From Xiphias gladius (Eukaryota; Chordata; Actinopteri; Istiophoriformes; Xiphiidae), in assembly GCF_016859285.1 (NCBI RefSeq), contig NC_053402.1, positions 24,384,056-24,448,055 of the forward strand: a DNA stretch of 64,000 nt, read 5' to 3'. A program made the position numbers and the translations under genes. The notes beneath the pieces were generated by a model. That model did not search any database, was not told the DNA's origin, and was given only the letters and a program-made list of their open reading frames with translations. Shown one piece after another: positions 1-13,400 of this stretch. The stretch's first letter is position 1, and each line of letters opens with the position of its first letter.

Positions 1-111
1 TGTATTTAGATGATTCGGTGTTCACCGTCCTCTAGTGGTCACAGTCATGAACTGCAACACTCGATTTAAATCACTAGCTAACACAAAATCAGCCCAGTCG
101 ATTATCAATTA

Positions 112-1447
112 TCAATATGTCCAACTCATTAGTGTGATCATTAGAAATAATTCAGTATTATTACTAAAACAGTATTTATGATAACTGTATTGATAAGGAG
201 TTTTTTTAATGACAGTTTCCCGGTGTAGAGACCTCACACAGCAATGTCCTTGTCCTCTTCGGTATGTAAAATGAACAGTCTGGACAGTCTGAGGTGCAAC
301 CTGGCGGTGTCGGATGGACCGAAACATAATGTCCCAGAGGTGTTCTATTGGATTTAGGTCAGGCGAGCGTGGGGGCCAGGCAATGGTATCAATTCCTTCA
401 TCCTCCAGGAACTGCCTGCATACTCTCACCACATGAGGCCGGGCATTGTCGTGCACCAGGAGGAATCCAGGACCCACTGCACCAGCGTAGGGTCTGACAA
501 TGGGTCCAAGGACTTCATCCCGATACCTAATGGCAGCCAGGGTGCCGTTGTCTAGCCTGTAGAGGTCTGTGCGTCCCTCCATGGATATGCTTCCCCAGAC
601 CATCACTGACCCACCACCAAATGGGTCGTGCTGAACGATGTTACAGGCAGCGTAACGTTCTCCACGGCTTCTCCAGACCCTTTCACGTCTGTCTGAACCT
701 GCTCTCATCTTTGAAAGGCACAGGGCGCCAGTGGCGGACCTGCCAATTCTGCTTTTCTATGGCAAATGCCAATCGAGCTCCACGGTGCCAGGCAGTGAGC
801 ACAGGGCCCACTAGAGGACATCGGGCCTCAGGCCACCCTCATGAAGTCTGTTTCGGATTGTGTGGTTAGAGACATTCCCACCAGTGGCCTGCTGGAGGAC
901 CTTTTGTGGGGCTCTGGCAGTGCTCATCCTGTTCCTCCTTGTCCAGAGGAGCAGATACCGGTCCTGCTGATGGGTTAAGGACCTTCTACGGCCCTGTCCA
1001 GCTCTCCTAGAGTAACCGCCTGTCTCCTGGAATCTCCTCCATGCCCTTGAGACGGTGCTGGGAGACATAGCAAACCTTCTGGCAATGGCACGTATGGATG
1101 TGCCATCCTGGAGGAGTTGGACCGCCTGTGCAACCTCTGTAGGGTCCAGGTATCGCCTCATGCTACCAGTGGTGACACTGACCCCTGGCCAAATGCAAAA
1201 CTAGTGAAAAACAGTCAGAAAAGATGAGGAGGGAAAGAATGCCCGTGGCCTCCACCTGGAAAACCCTTCCTGTTTTGCGGGTCGTCTGATTGTTGCCCCT
1301 CTAGTGCACCTGAGGTGCCACACCTGCTGAAACTGATTAACAACCCCCTCTGCTACTTAACTGGCCAGATCAATATCCCAGAAGTTTAATTGGCTTGGTG
1401 CAATATTCTGATTAAAAAGTGTGCCTTTAATTTTTTTGAGCAGTGTA
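112..1447 (-). mobile_element. Tc1/mariner transposon fossil (DD34E transposase, broken)
   Basis: Reading on the minus strand, 1161-811 encodes the N-terminal paired-type helix-turn-helix region (starting MRRYLDPTEVAQAVQ, with SIRAIARRF and SPSTVSRAWRRF). The catalytic part follows to about 200: KDESRF near 720, VHDNARPH near 460, and PDLNPIEHLWD near 350. There are 34 residues between the second Asp and the Glu, the Tc1 spacing. The frame is broken at least twice: near 825, where a base seems to be missing after LRP, and near 700, so no active transposase is made. The outer end at 1430-1447 (AAAAAAATTAAAGGCAC on the minus strand) looks like a fish Tc1 terminal repeat. I could not find the matching opposite end, so the low-coordinate boundary is uncertain and the copy may be truncated there. 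Confidence 0.88.
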
Positions 1448-2620
1448 GAAACGTTTAGTAGTGACACAAAGAGCAGTCCTTTCTCGTTTCACTGATATCA
1501 GGAATGATACTTCCGGTTCACAACTTCTTCATCTTTTCATTCAATATACAGGGCCACCGTTGTGACCTAAATAAAGTGGGTGAAATTTAACGCGTTCAGT
1601 TAAGGCTCTGGAGAGTAAACACTACCTGTCAGTGTAATGTGCTGGTGCCACCGCGTCGGTCTGCCGCCGGACAGCTGTGTCCAGCCGTCAGCCACTGGAC
1701 AGCTGTGTCCAGCCGTCAGCCACTGGGGGGGTGTGCGCGCTCTAGTTTGTAGGTGGTCCCGTACTCAGATGGATCCTGTGCGTTGGTCATCTCTCAGCTC
1801 TCTACCTTCGCGTCAGCTCTCTGGAGAGAGACGGGGGTACAGGAGGCCGTGAGGGGCCGAGAGCCATGGGTGTCAAAAAAAAGACCCAAAATGTGCCACG
1901 GAATCAGAATTAAACCGCGATACGGTTATAAAATCGTGAACAAAAATGTTAACACAACAGAATAATGTCAGAAACAACCGAAATAGCACCTTACAACAAC
2001 TCGAGAGCTTGTCAAAAACATTAAAACACAATACGGGGATGCGCGGAGAAATGAGCTGTATTCCTGATGTTGTGTTGCCGCTTTACCGGAGCGGTGTGTT
2101 GGGGCCCGTGTACGTCTCCGGCGGGTGACAGCAGCGGACGTCCGTCGGCCCACCTGCCAGAAGAACTCTGACACACACAAAGAGAGACAGAGAAACGGAC
2201 CAGAGAGAAGACACGACGACAACTGATACCCGATGTATTCGTTTATCTTTTACGTTGAACTAGTAGCCTGCTCGAACATCAGCACATTGTTCTGAAATCG
2301 ATCCATCTAGCTCTAACAGATCATTATCTGAAACCCTGAACGGTCCCACCTTTGAAACACGTTGAACCGAAGCGCCATATTCTATCTTAACGAACAAACT
2401 TACATGTTTTTTTCTAGTTTTTTTATTTATCACTTGTTCACTGTGGAAACAGACTCCAGCCACGCCACCCTGCGGTCTGCGGAGGAACTGCAGCGGAGCG
2501 CCGTGAACGGGGCACCGCTGTTGGTGCATCTTCATCTTCCTCCTCCTCGGTTCAGTCGTTCCGTTAACGACACACTGATAGAGTTTGATCGACGTTAACG
2601 GCTGTTCACCGACCGTACAA
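1448..2620 (+). promoter_or_regulatory. fus upstream region and 5'UTR (no coding gene seen)
   Basis: No convincing coding exon lies between the Tc1 fossil and the fus start. The part from about 1620 onward is richer in CpG than the fossil before it and probably holds the fus promoter and 5'UTR. The transcription start cannot be fixed from sequence alone. It contains one short tandem duplication (1669-1724). The short open frames here do not resemble proteins. Confidence 0.5.
1669..1724. repeat. 28-bp tandem duplication, two perfect copies
   Basis: A 28-nt unit beginning GGACAGCTGTGTCCAGC occurs twice, perfectly, at 1669-1696 and 1697-1724. The unit contains the palindrome GGACAGCTGTCC-like core with an E-box (CAGCTG). 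It lies about 0.9 kb upstream of the fus start codon. Confidence 0.85.
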
Positions 2621-5600
2621 ATGGCGTCTAACGGTAGGAAACACTGCTAATTTCTGCCCGGTGTGTGGAGGGCGGTGAAGGTTTCAGCTGGTTAGCTAAC
2701 ACTAGAAAATATTTTCACCAAGATGAACCGGTACCGTACCGGCCACTAGCTCGTTACAAGACGCTTGTTAGCGGTCGACGCCGGGGCCGTCTACTCTCAG
2801 TTATGAGATAGCTGTTAGTTGTATCTGTTTAAATTATTGCTGCACGGCGTGACGGTATTTTTTTTTTTTTTGAATTATTATTTTCTAGTTAGAATTCATA
2901 AAGACCCCATAACATCGTTTGTCCGGCCGGAAGACCACCTAGCCGGATAGATACCACCGATACCACCGACGTTGCTATAAAGGGAGCCATCTACGGTTTA
3001 TTTATCATTTAGCTTAACGGGCTAGCCAGGTCGCTTGTGCCACTGACCCAGTTTCCGATGGCGGCCCCGCTTCTCGGTGCACACACTGCGGACACGGTTT
3101 GGTTTACACGGAGACACGACGACGGCGTCTGCTAAATTGTACATGCCCTTGTTTTTCTGTGTGAAAGAACACTATGCTGAACTCGACACGGCAAACTGCC
3201 TCATGTGGCTGCAGGTACCTGTTTTACTTCGGTAATGGCCGACTGACATTTCAGCACGTCACTACAACCAAGTGTCATATAACAAAACCACAAAGAGACA
3301 GGATCGGCCCGGCGGCATTTTTGCCTGTTACATCACAACCAACCGTTACGGAAAACCACGTTGCTGTGTTTTGCTTTGGTTTTTTTCAGCTGTTAAAAGC
3401 TTTTCTTCATTTCACTACAGTATGGAAGTCAATTTACAGACAGCAGTTGTGTAATCCATCATGCTGACATCCAGTGTGTATTAGTTTTTTGTCAGAATTA
3501 CATTATTGTAGGGCTACAAATAAAGGGCTACGGATTTGTCTGCGAAGTGAAGAAAAAGTTTGGGAAAAAAATCCCGATCACAACTCTCTTGGGCAGGATT
3601 AATCAGTACTTCAGCTAGAAAACCACTCAAACATGCTGCAAGATTGTCAAAAAGGAAGAAAAACTTGGTGTTCACTATGATGGATCACACAACCCAAGCA
3701 AGTTTCAACAGTCTGCCGACTGATTCCCATAGCTGCCGGTAATAGTAGTAAAAATACATCTAAAAATGAGTAGCTGTCTTACTCGCATTTGTTTTTAAAA
3801 TGATCATTCAAATATTTCTATTTTGTTGACAGTTGCCATGCAAATGGAAGCATATCAGAATTGAATCAGCACAATTTGATGAATGCTAATCAAAATCGTA
3901 ATGTATTAGAATTTATAATTCTGACTCTCGTTTTTGTTTATTTCATAGATTATTCCCAAACATCTGCCCAGGGGTAAGTGACGTAACACTCATCCAATCA
4001 CAGACCAGATTCTCGACCTTTTGTGTAGGGATTCCACATCCATTTTATTGAAACATATCATACTCTCTATACAATACATCAAGAGCTCTCTTCATTCCCT
4101 TAAAACTATCAAGAATAGAAACATATATCATACCAACACTCATCTGTGAACTTCCTGATTTTTTTTTTTTTTTTTTTCGGGTCATGAGTAGTTTTCTTGC
4201 TTTTCCTAAAATTGTGAAAAAGTATGAGAAACCAAATAATTAACAGTGAAAAGGAATTGACCTGATTCCTATTATCTTGGGAACCTGCTGAAGGGTGCTT
4301 ACTCTCAGTGGATAACATTTTGTAAGTGGTCTGTTTATATTTGGTGTGTGAACCTTGTTTTTAACCTCTTGCAGCTATGGATCCTATGGTGGAGGTGGTG
4401 GTGGAAGTGGTGGTGCTAACCAGGGCTATGGTCAGTCCTCTGGCCAGAGTTACAGCCAGCAGGGCTACGGGGGCTACAACCAGGGCTCTGACAGTAGCTC
4501 TGGCTCCTACAACCAGGGAGGATATGGCAGTTATGGTCAGTCCCAGTCAGGTAGAGGAAGATTCAGTACCTGTCCAAAAGCACACGGTTTTTCAGTCACA
4601 CATTGTGATGGAGTGATTTAGTTGAATATAATTGCATGTCCTGTCTTCTCTTTTCTCCCAGGAGGATACGGTTCTCCGCCCTCTAACCAGAGTGGTGGAG
4701 GTGGTTATAATCATTCCAGTCAGTCCTACAGCTCTGGAGGCTACAGCAGCAGCAACCAGCCCTCCAACACGGGCTACAACCAGCAGTCACCCTTCTCTAG
4801 TTACAGCCAGCAGCAGCCTCCTGCTTCATCCTCTGCAGGGTAAGACACCAGCTTCTGCTTCTTTACATTTAAATAACCGAGATTTATCCCCATTTGTCGG
4901 TTGCATACTTAAAATCACTTTTAAAGTTCTGTAGATATTCATTGCAAGTGTATTAAAAAAGTTAAAGTCAGGCATGTTGATCTCCTCTGGCATGTTATTT
5001 AGTACCTGATTACTATGGTTGCCCCCCAGATGTCGATGATGATGATGATGATTGAATCATAAGTGGAAGCCAAAGTTTATTTCCATTTTTCTATATTTGT
5101 AATAAGATTTTACTGCAGTAAAAGCTAGGCAACATTTACATTGACTACATTTTTAATAAATAGGTCATATGTCAAATGTAGAAATCACCATATTAAAAAC
5201 ACTGTTAAATAAACAGCTGTGCAGCAGCTGGACTGTTCACACCAGCTCACAGTTGGGGGTCGTCATAGTACTGAAACATCCTTTCTGATATGTGAGATTT
5301 CCAGGTGCACAGTAGTCATAAATGTTGACTGTCAGATGAACCGATGGAAAAAATCGCTTGTGGCAAAAAGAAAAAGTTTGTGAACCACCAGTGTAGGTTT
5401 CTCTTCCAGCAAGCTGCAGTGCTATAATGGTGCAGCCCTGGTGGCGGTGTGTTCTCTCAAGTGCTTTTCAGTTTTTTCCAATGGTCCTCTTCTCTTTCAA
5501 CAGCTATGAAGGCAACTCACAGGCCGCTGGCTATAACCAGCCACCCAGCGGTGGACAGAGCGGTGGTGGTTATGGGAGCAGTGGAGGTCAGAGTGGTGGA

Positions 5601-7428
5601 TATGGTAGCAGCGGGAGCCACCAACAACCATCCCAACATGGAGGAGGTCACTACAACCAGCCTCCGAGCTACAACTCCCCTCCTCCACAGAGCTACAGCC
5701 AGCAGAGCCAGTATGGTCAAGGTGGAGGTGAGAAATAGGTTTACATAAAATTTTTATAATTACAGTGTATCTTTTGTTTTTCCTCTAAGTGAAAAGAAGT
5801 TTTAATGACTTCTGCAGGGAACATAGATGAACATGAGATAATTATGCAAATTTTACACCTCAGGATAATCCACAGAGCTGTCTGACAACAATTTTCAGAG
5901 GGACTACTTCTTCCGTAAAATACTTTTCACACACTGTGGCTTATCCTAAATAGTTGGAAAAAACATCTTGTTGTAGATTTCAGTATTGTTGTTATTTATA
6001 CAGTTTTCTAGAGTTACTTGGATAGATATAAAACCAAACTAAATAATACGCTAAAGCTATTTGATTTTAAAAATAGTGGTGGCATGCAGAATGTGTGTCA
6101 CACTCTCAAATAGAAAACTCTGTTGAGGTCAGATCGTCTCAATTTTCTTTCAGGATACGGAGATGACAGCCCTCCAATAAGTGGAGGAGGAGGTGGAGGA
6201 TACAGTGGTCCTGATGGAGGTTACGGAGGTCAGGATGGCCGCGGTGGCAGGGGCCGTGGGGGTGGATTTGGAGGTCGCGGTGGCGGCGGATATGAGCGTG
6301 GTTTTGACCGAGGTGGGCGAGGTGGACCAAGAGGAAGAGGAGGCATGGGGTGAGTGTTAAAAAATCATGCAGTGTCCATATTATCAGTCCCGTCTTTGTA
6401 GGTCTCCTGGACTTATGAAAGCACTCTGAACCTGAGTACAGCGATGCATGAAAATGTTATCTCACCTTTGGTTAAATGTGGAACTGTGTAGAGAGATAAA
6501 ATAAGAGAGAGGGTACTGTTCCACATTTGTAGCTACATGCTAAAGCAATTGAGAGGTGTGTGCTGATGTGGCAAAATTTCCCCTCCCACTTGCATTTGAG
6601 GAAAAATAATTCCAGGTACTTCTAAATTGCCACAAAGCATGATATGTTTTCTGTCTGCAGTAATGACTGCACAAATCTTTGTATGTTTTCAGAGTGGTAT
6701 GCCATATATGCACCCTTCTAAGGTGAAGGCATACATGCATATTAAAAGTTTACCTGTGTTCCCAGCACCTTCCTGAGTTAAACTGCAGACAGATACAGTT
6801 TGTGCTGCAACTCTGGTATGACATAAAATCAGTTCAGATCCATTACCAAATAAAACCAGGGCAAGAATCAATATTGATCCCAATACTTATTATTAAAACA
6901 TGCTACTGAACTGTGACAGAGGGAGAAGCAATGTGTCATGATTTATAAGGTAAATGCATCATCAATTCATTATTACTGAATACATTTTTATTAGCACTTA
7001 TTGATTTGGTAAACATCAGGCATTTCTGTTTACTCCGCTAATCAATCCCATGCATTTTAAAACACAATAGAATTTTTAAATGATAGATATGTTAATTGTG
7101 TGAATTATCTGAACTAATGTGATTGCTGCACGCATGCACACAAAAGCAGCAGATAAACAGAGAGTGCGTTCACTTAGAGTGTTCATGTGTCCAGAACATG
7201 ATCTAAGGTGAGATAGATCCATTTCTGTGATATCAATATTCAAAACTCCAAACTGTGCTTACTTTTGGTAGTATGGTGTTTATCCGCCCACCCTAAGTTC
7301 TGACACAAATCCATCATTGCCTTGATGCTGAGGCTGGGCGATGTGGTAGAACTCAATATCACAATATCAATAAGATTATTTTTCTTATATTAATATATAC
7401 AGTGTAATGATTTGGTGTAAAACTCTGT

Positions 7429-7462
<34 letters not shown>

Positions 7463-10400
7463 GTTTTTCATGCAATAAACTGTGCTTCACTGTTGTGAAA
7501 TGCATGAAAAAACTAATTTTGACAAACTTTAATTACGGTTTGCTTGGGCTTGTAAGTTTAAACCACCGAAAGTTGATTTACAGTCATTTGAATTATTGCC
7601 CACCCTACTTAAAATAAACAACTGTGATGTGTTGAATCAGAAAACATGAAATGCCCAGAGCTCACAAAAGGACATTGTATTTGTTCAAAACACTGTTGCC
7701 TGTGTCCAAACACAACATAAAGGTAATGTTTCAAATGATGAGTAAACAGGGTACAGTTCAGAGTTGACATCATATCATATACAGGGGTTTGGAGTTTCCT
7801 GTGTTGGGCTCGTCAAGTTAAGGTCCTTGTGCCTGAATGCTGGTCAAAAACCAACAAAGTCGACATTATGATTATTACCACCAAAAGCAAGAAGATGCAA
7901 TATTAACTCATAAGAATCATTGAAAAGATGGACCCTTGAATGAAAGTGCTACAACATGAACCAGGATAAATCAGCTGGACTGGCTGAGTGTCTAACTTTA
8001 AGTTTAAGATTTAAGTTTGCCTCTATCTCTCTTTCTGTTTGAAATCTTAGAAATGACAGATTCATTAGGAAACATTACCTCTTCCTCACTGTCAGTTATT
8101 TGAGGAAATGCCCTTGTTTCAGTGATTCTTTACATACAACAGCCTGAGAGGAGGTGGGATTGAATGATGGGAAAAACCAAATGCAACCATAAACAGGTTC
8201 ACTACATGCGCTTGTAAGATTCATTTTTAAACGTGAACAGCACAAATACAAAACATTTAATAGCAAATATCTACACTACCAGATCAGTGTCTCAGTGTAA
8301 AAGTTCTACTAAAAAAATACCAACTAGCAAACCCTATTTAAAGTGAAATGCAACATTGATGGGTTTTCATGGTGATTTGGCTGTACACGGTGCATGGTGA
8401 TGTGTCTGCTGTTACCTCTACGGCAAGTCTGTATTACAATACGTGGGTTAAAATCTTTGTCCTGTTAGTGGTCTTTTTGCCTTTTTTACATTACTATAAA
8501 CAAAACAAAAAAAACTTATGTACAACAGACTCTCCACAGCCAGCGATGATCCAGACCAAAATGAGTTGGATTCTCTCTTGTGCTCGACCACAAAATTTCA
8601 GGTCCCAAACTTTAATTCTGTCATTTTTACAGAAATTGTTGCATGATCGCACTCAGACTCAGCATTGCATGAAAGCCGGATTACAAACAACAACAATACT
8701 TGGATACTAAATTTAATGTATTTTTAAATCTGCACTTTTTGCTGAGAGGAAGTCCTGTTAAACTAAACATACAGCATCGAACACAGGTTGAGTATAGATT
8801 TGTGGTGACTGTTTGTGTGTAGCTCAGAAATGCAATGCCTGAGAGTTAATTGCAACACAGTGTTGCATTCACAAGCTAATTTCCGGTTAGAGATATAATT
8901 TGTCCAAAATGATAATCCTTTAAGTAAACATACAGACTTTAATTCAAATTTTATTTCTGTAAAAACTTAAAGATATAAATGAAAAAATACTGAGAAAAAG
9001 CTTATGGGCTTGGGCATACCCATATAAACCCAAAAAATTATACAGTACAGAGCAGAGACAAATCACAGAACAAAGATTTTACAACAAGAACGTAATCATT
9101 GAATGAGTGAGGCTATGAAGCAGAAACTGGTATGGTAAGTTGATGTTTTTGTTTTTCTTATAGAGGTTGCACAGTATTTCATTTACTTCGTCGTAACCCC
9201 ATAATGTTGGTCATGAACTCCTAGACAAATTAGTTTGCCATTTCATTGTATGTTTTCTCATCCATTGTGGACTATATTTAGAACTCTTTCCCCATTACAA
9301 TATTTGGAACTCAGTCCCAATCGCAGCATCCTTAAATTAGGCAGGTAACACTCTGCACTGATCAGCTGATATCCTCTTGTGTTGGTCAACAAAGGCATGA
9401 TGAGGGATCTTGTTTTAAGATTTGAGAATGGAGGAACGTGTAAATGTGAGTAAAAAAAAAGCTACTGGTGCTTGTGGCGCACCTGTGGTTTTTATGCCAG
9501 ACATGATATCCTGGTTTAATGAAGTGTATATGCCATTTAGAAAAGGCACAAACTGAGCAAGTGTTGGAATGTAAACTAAAGGCAGAGGCTTAACTCTAAG
9601 AAAGACAAATTTGCCCAACACTGGAACACAACATACACAGCAGCACAACTAGTTATTTGAAATATTAGAGTTTTGCACTATGCATTGAAGGTTTGGTGTT
9701 TTTAATACATTTCTGATAAATAAATAAATCTGCTAGCTTGGCCAGTAAACCTCTCAACACTGTAAAGTTCAATGCCAATATATTGTTTTTTTCCTCTTCA
9801 CAAGTGTATTTTTGTCTGCAATAACTTGCCTAAATGTGTTTCCATGGCAAGCAAACCTTGGCCATGACCCTGCCCGCACACTAACATGCCACAAGACATT
9901 GCCATCACCTGCCTTTCTCACCTGTTACCACCTCCTTCCCAACCAGCCCTGACGGATAACTGTGTCATACTCTGCCTTAATCAATCTTTGAATCTTCTCC
10001 TAGGCTTTTACCTTCTCTCCAGGCTGGCTTTCTACTCTTAAGCCAACATTTGGGAAATTGCAAAATGGGGGAAGTCTACAGACAGTTAATAGTCTTCTTG
10101 TAGTTGGAGGAAAGAAAAATGAAAAATGCTAATAATTCGAGTGATCACGATAAAAGCCTCAAAGAACACCTGTTTTGGGATTTGCTGCATTTTTTTTTAA
10201 AGAGTAAAAGTTGTCAGAGCTAAAAGAAAAGAAAAAAAATACCCAACAGCAATCCAGGGATCAAAGGTGTTAATGTTTGGGTTAGTTAATTGACACAAAA
10301 AATCAAGTTGTATGATGAAATAAAATGGGAACATACAAGTTACTGAAAGACTTGATAGAAATTTTGGTTAAAAAATTGCAAATTTCAGTTGCTTTTGAAC

Positions 10401-13400
10401 AAATAAAGACAAGGTCTTTAAACTGGCCTCTTGTCCTCGAGGTATATTCAGCAGACTGAACAAGATTAAGTAGGGGTTCATAAGGACAAGTGCCAAACCA
10501 AGAGGGGTGGGTTTAATGAAGAGACTGAGAGTGAAGGTTACCCACAACCCAATGAGAGAAATCGCTGTCAGCACCAGCCTTCAATGCGTGTCGTTTCTCT
10601 CTTCCTCTTCATCAGAATGGGCGATCGTGGAGGATTCAATAAGTTTGGTGGTAAGTGGAAAAAAACAAAAAAAAACAAAAAAACACTTGAGTAAAAAGAT
10701 TTGTTGAGTTTGAAGAGCCGAAGCTAAAGGGAGGGGAATTGGAAATCATACTTAAAGGATAAAGTGGGTAGAAAAGGTTATGGTAATTTAAGTGTGTGGT
10801 TTTTGAAGAAACCCAAGTACTTGGTCAACGAAAATTACACTTTACTTTTACACCGATTTTAACTGATTATTGTAGGAGGAAAACAGTGTGTAAACACATG
10901 CAGAGGAAAAACGCTTATTCATGCTGTTGACAAAACATAAATATGCCAGCGGAGGCTGAACTTAATCTCAGGACTTTCATTTTGTTTTTTTAATTTCTCA
11001 ATATGCTAAACAAGGTATAGTGTTATAATCTTTTTCATGGCACGGCCTTACAGGTAAGCCTCAGTGTGAGCTTTCTGAATGGCTAAAAGCCTGAGGTACT
11101 GCAAGTGTTCTCTTACTCAGCAGAGGGAGTTGTATGATAACCTTACAACTGTAGCTCATCTGTACTCTATCTTGCATCTTTGGTATTGGAATTTTATGGT
11201 GTTTGAATTTTAGTAGGTGGGTGTTCAGAGCTTTGGTCCGGTCTTTTATGAGTCATAAAACCTGAGGTGCTCGATGGGGTGCTGCGTCAATCAACAAAAT
11301 AAATGAGATAAAAAAAAGTATTAGCAGCTTGGGCCGTACAACTACAACCTGGAGAAATGCCCTGTTTTTCAGATTTTGCAAACATTATGCAAGTTGTGTG
11401 TCATGAGAAATTGACAACAATGCCCAGTCCAAGAATGGCTGTAAAACTTGTAGAAGGAAGTTTGGGTCCTCCTTTTCACAGTTCAGTGTTGGATGGTAAA
11501 AACTGGTTTAATTGCACACCTGTGGAATGTTATCAAGTGCCAGTAACTTGATAGGGTACTCAGTGTACTGTAAATGGAAAGAAAGTTTGTCAACAACATG
11601 GTGGTCCATTTGGAGCAATAGACCAATTGTTGTCAAAGCATTATCACATAACAGTCTGTTGCATGGGTAAACCAAATCCAAGGGTCGTCAATCTCACATT
11701 TGCTTTAATTTGAATAAGTATATGTTATAGGTTTACTTTTTGAAGGTGTATGTTAGCGATTGAAAGTGTAATCTCAAATCTCTTTAGGGGACAGAGAGAT
11801 ACTTGGTATTTACATTGACATTCAGTTTGAAGTTGCTTTTATTATATATAGTATGCATTTTTTAATCAAGATTATAAACCAGCAGAGTGGATGTAAGTAC
11901 ACTAGTGGTGTCAGTGACATTAGGATGCACAGAGAAATTTTTAATACTTCACCTGATCTTACCTTAATGAATAACGTGATTATTACAGAACAGTAATACT
12001 CTAGAACAAAACACTGAAATAATAACATATTGTCTATGAGGGAAAACACACTTTACTTATTTACATAAACACTTTCTTTATGTTTATGTGCCATTGTAAG
12101 GAAAACTCAACAGATGTATAGATCGACTGTCGATACGAAAATAATTGTCGTTTAAAAGTCTTAACATTGTAAAAGTCTGTGCAAATTAGTAAGAGGACAG
12201 CTTGTTTAATTCGTTAGCTCTGAATAAACAGTGTGTGTATTGAATGGCAGGTACGTTTGTCATACATAAAAGGCATTTACCAATCACTCAGTCCCAAGTG
12301 AAACTAAGATTTGAAATCTGGGGGCATTCAACTAAGCTAAAATGTAGAGTTTTAGTATTGACACCAACCTGTACACATTAGCGATAGTGACATGGCACTG
12401 TCATGGAAAAGGTGAAAAGTCTTTCCTTAGAAAAAGCTGCTTGTTAACAAGAATTAGTCATCTAACAGTTGTGCCAAGATTAGTGCTGTGTAGTAATTTC
12501 CCTGAGTGAGATTCTTCCACGTAAGAAGAATCATCGGTTCTGTGTTGCTGTGAAAAAGATTTCACCTGGTTTCACTGTCACTTTTTGCCAGATTTATTAC
12601 TGTACTCAAATGTACTGTAAGTGGTTCAAATGTTGTGTTGCAACGGTTGTAGCACTGGCTTCTGATAACAGCGCAAAGTTTGTCTTAAGGCAAGAAGATA
12701 TTATCTAGTTCCAAAAGCTCTGGTAAATCAAGCTGCCACTGAAGCACCATGCAGTCCATCTTCAAAAAGGTGACAGGACTTAACACCAGAACTTTCAAAG
12801 TGTTTCCATTAACCTCTGAAAACTTAAACATTGGAAGTTGGGTGGGTGAGTGGGTAAAGTACATGTAACTGTACTAAATTACAACATGCTTTGAAATCTG
12901 TCAAATTCTCAGAATGACAAACATGTTGTTCTTGTTCTCAAGACGTATGTTGGGACAATTTCCAAGTCTCTTTGTTAAGCTGTTGTAAAATTAAAGTAGA
13001 CAAAAGAATGATTGAATGGCATGGATTAATGTGTCAGTTGAAGGTATACATACTCAAAGAAGGGATTGTGTTTCAATGTGTGGCACTTATTTCTAAGAGT
13101 TGTTCAAGTTTGTGTTAAAGGAAATGATTTATAGTATATCAAGAAATGAATCAACACAAATGCATTGACTTGTGGACTGTTTTAAAAAATCAAATTCAAG
13201 AACCCAACCTGAGTGGCTCTCCATGAAGTGTCAGACTTATTTGTTTGAGCAAAAAACCTACTGAAACCAATGAAATTGAATGCTGTGAGAAGTATGGTGG
13301 TTATTCCGAGGCACAAAATGAACTTGAGGGCAGTATCTCAATAATGTGGACAATCTTGTTTCGTACGCTTTTCCGTTGGAATTGAAAAAGATAATAACAG

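Noticed and set aside
4377-4616. Val-rich frame overlapping fus exon 3 ([13 protein letters not shown])
   Set aside because: Out-of-frame reading of the Gly-rich fus exon; it does not join other exons.
8369-8710. 113-codon open frame in fus intron 6
   Set aside because: No recognisable domain; base composition and codon pattern look intronic, and there is no sign of splicing.
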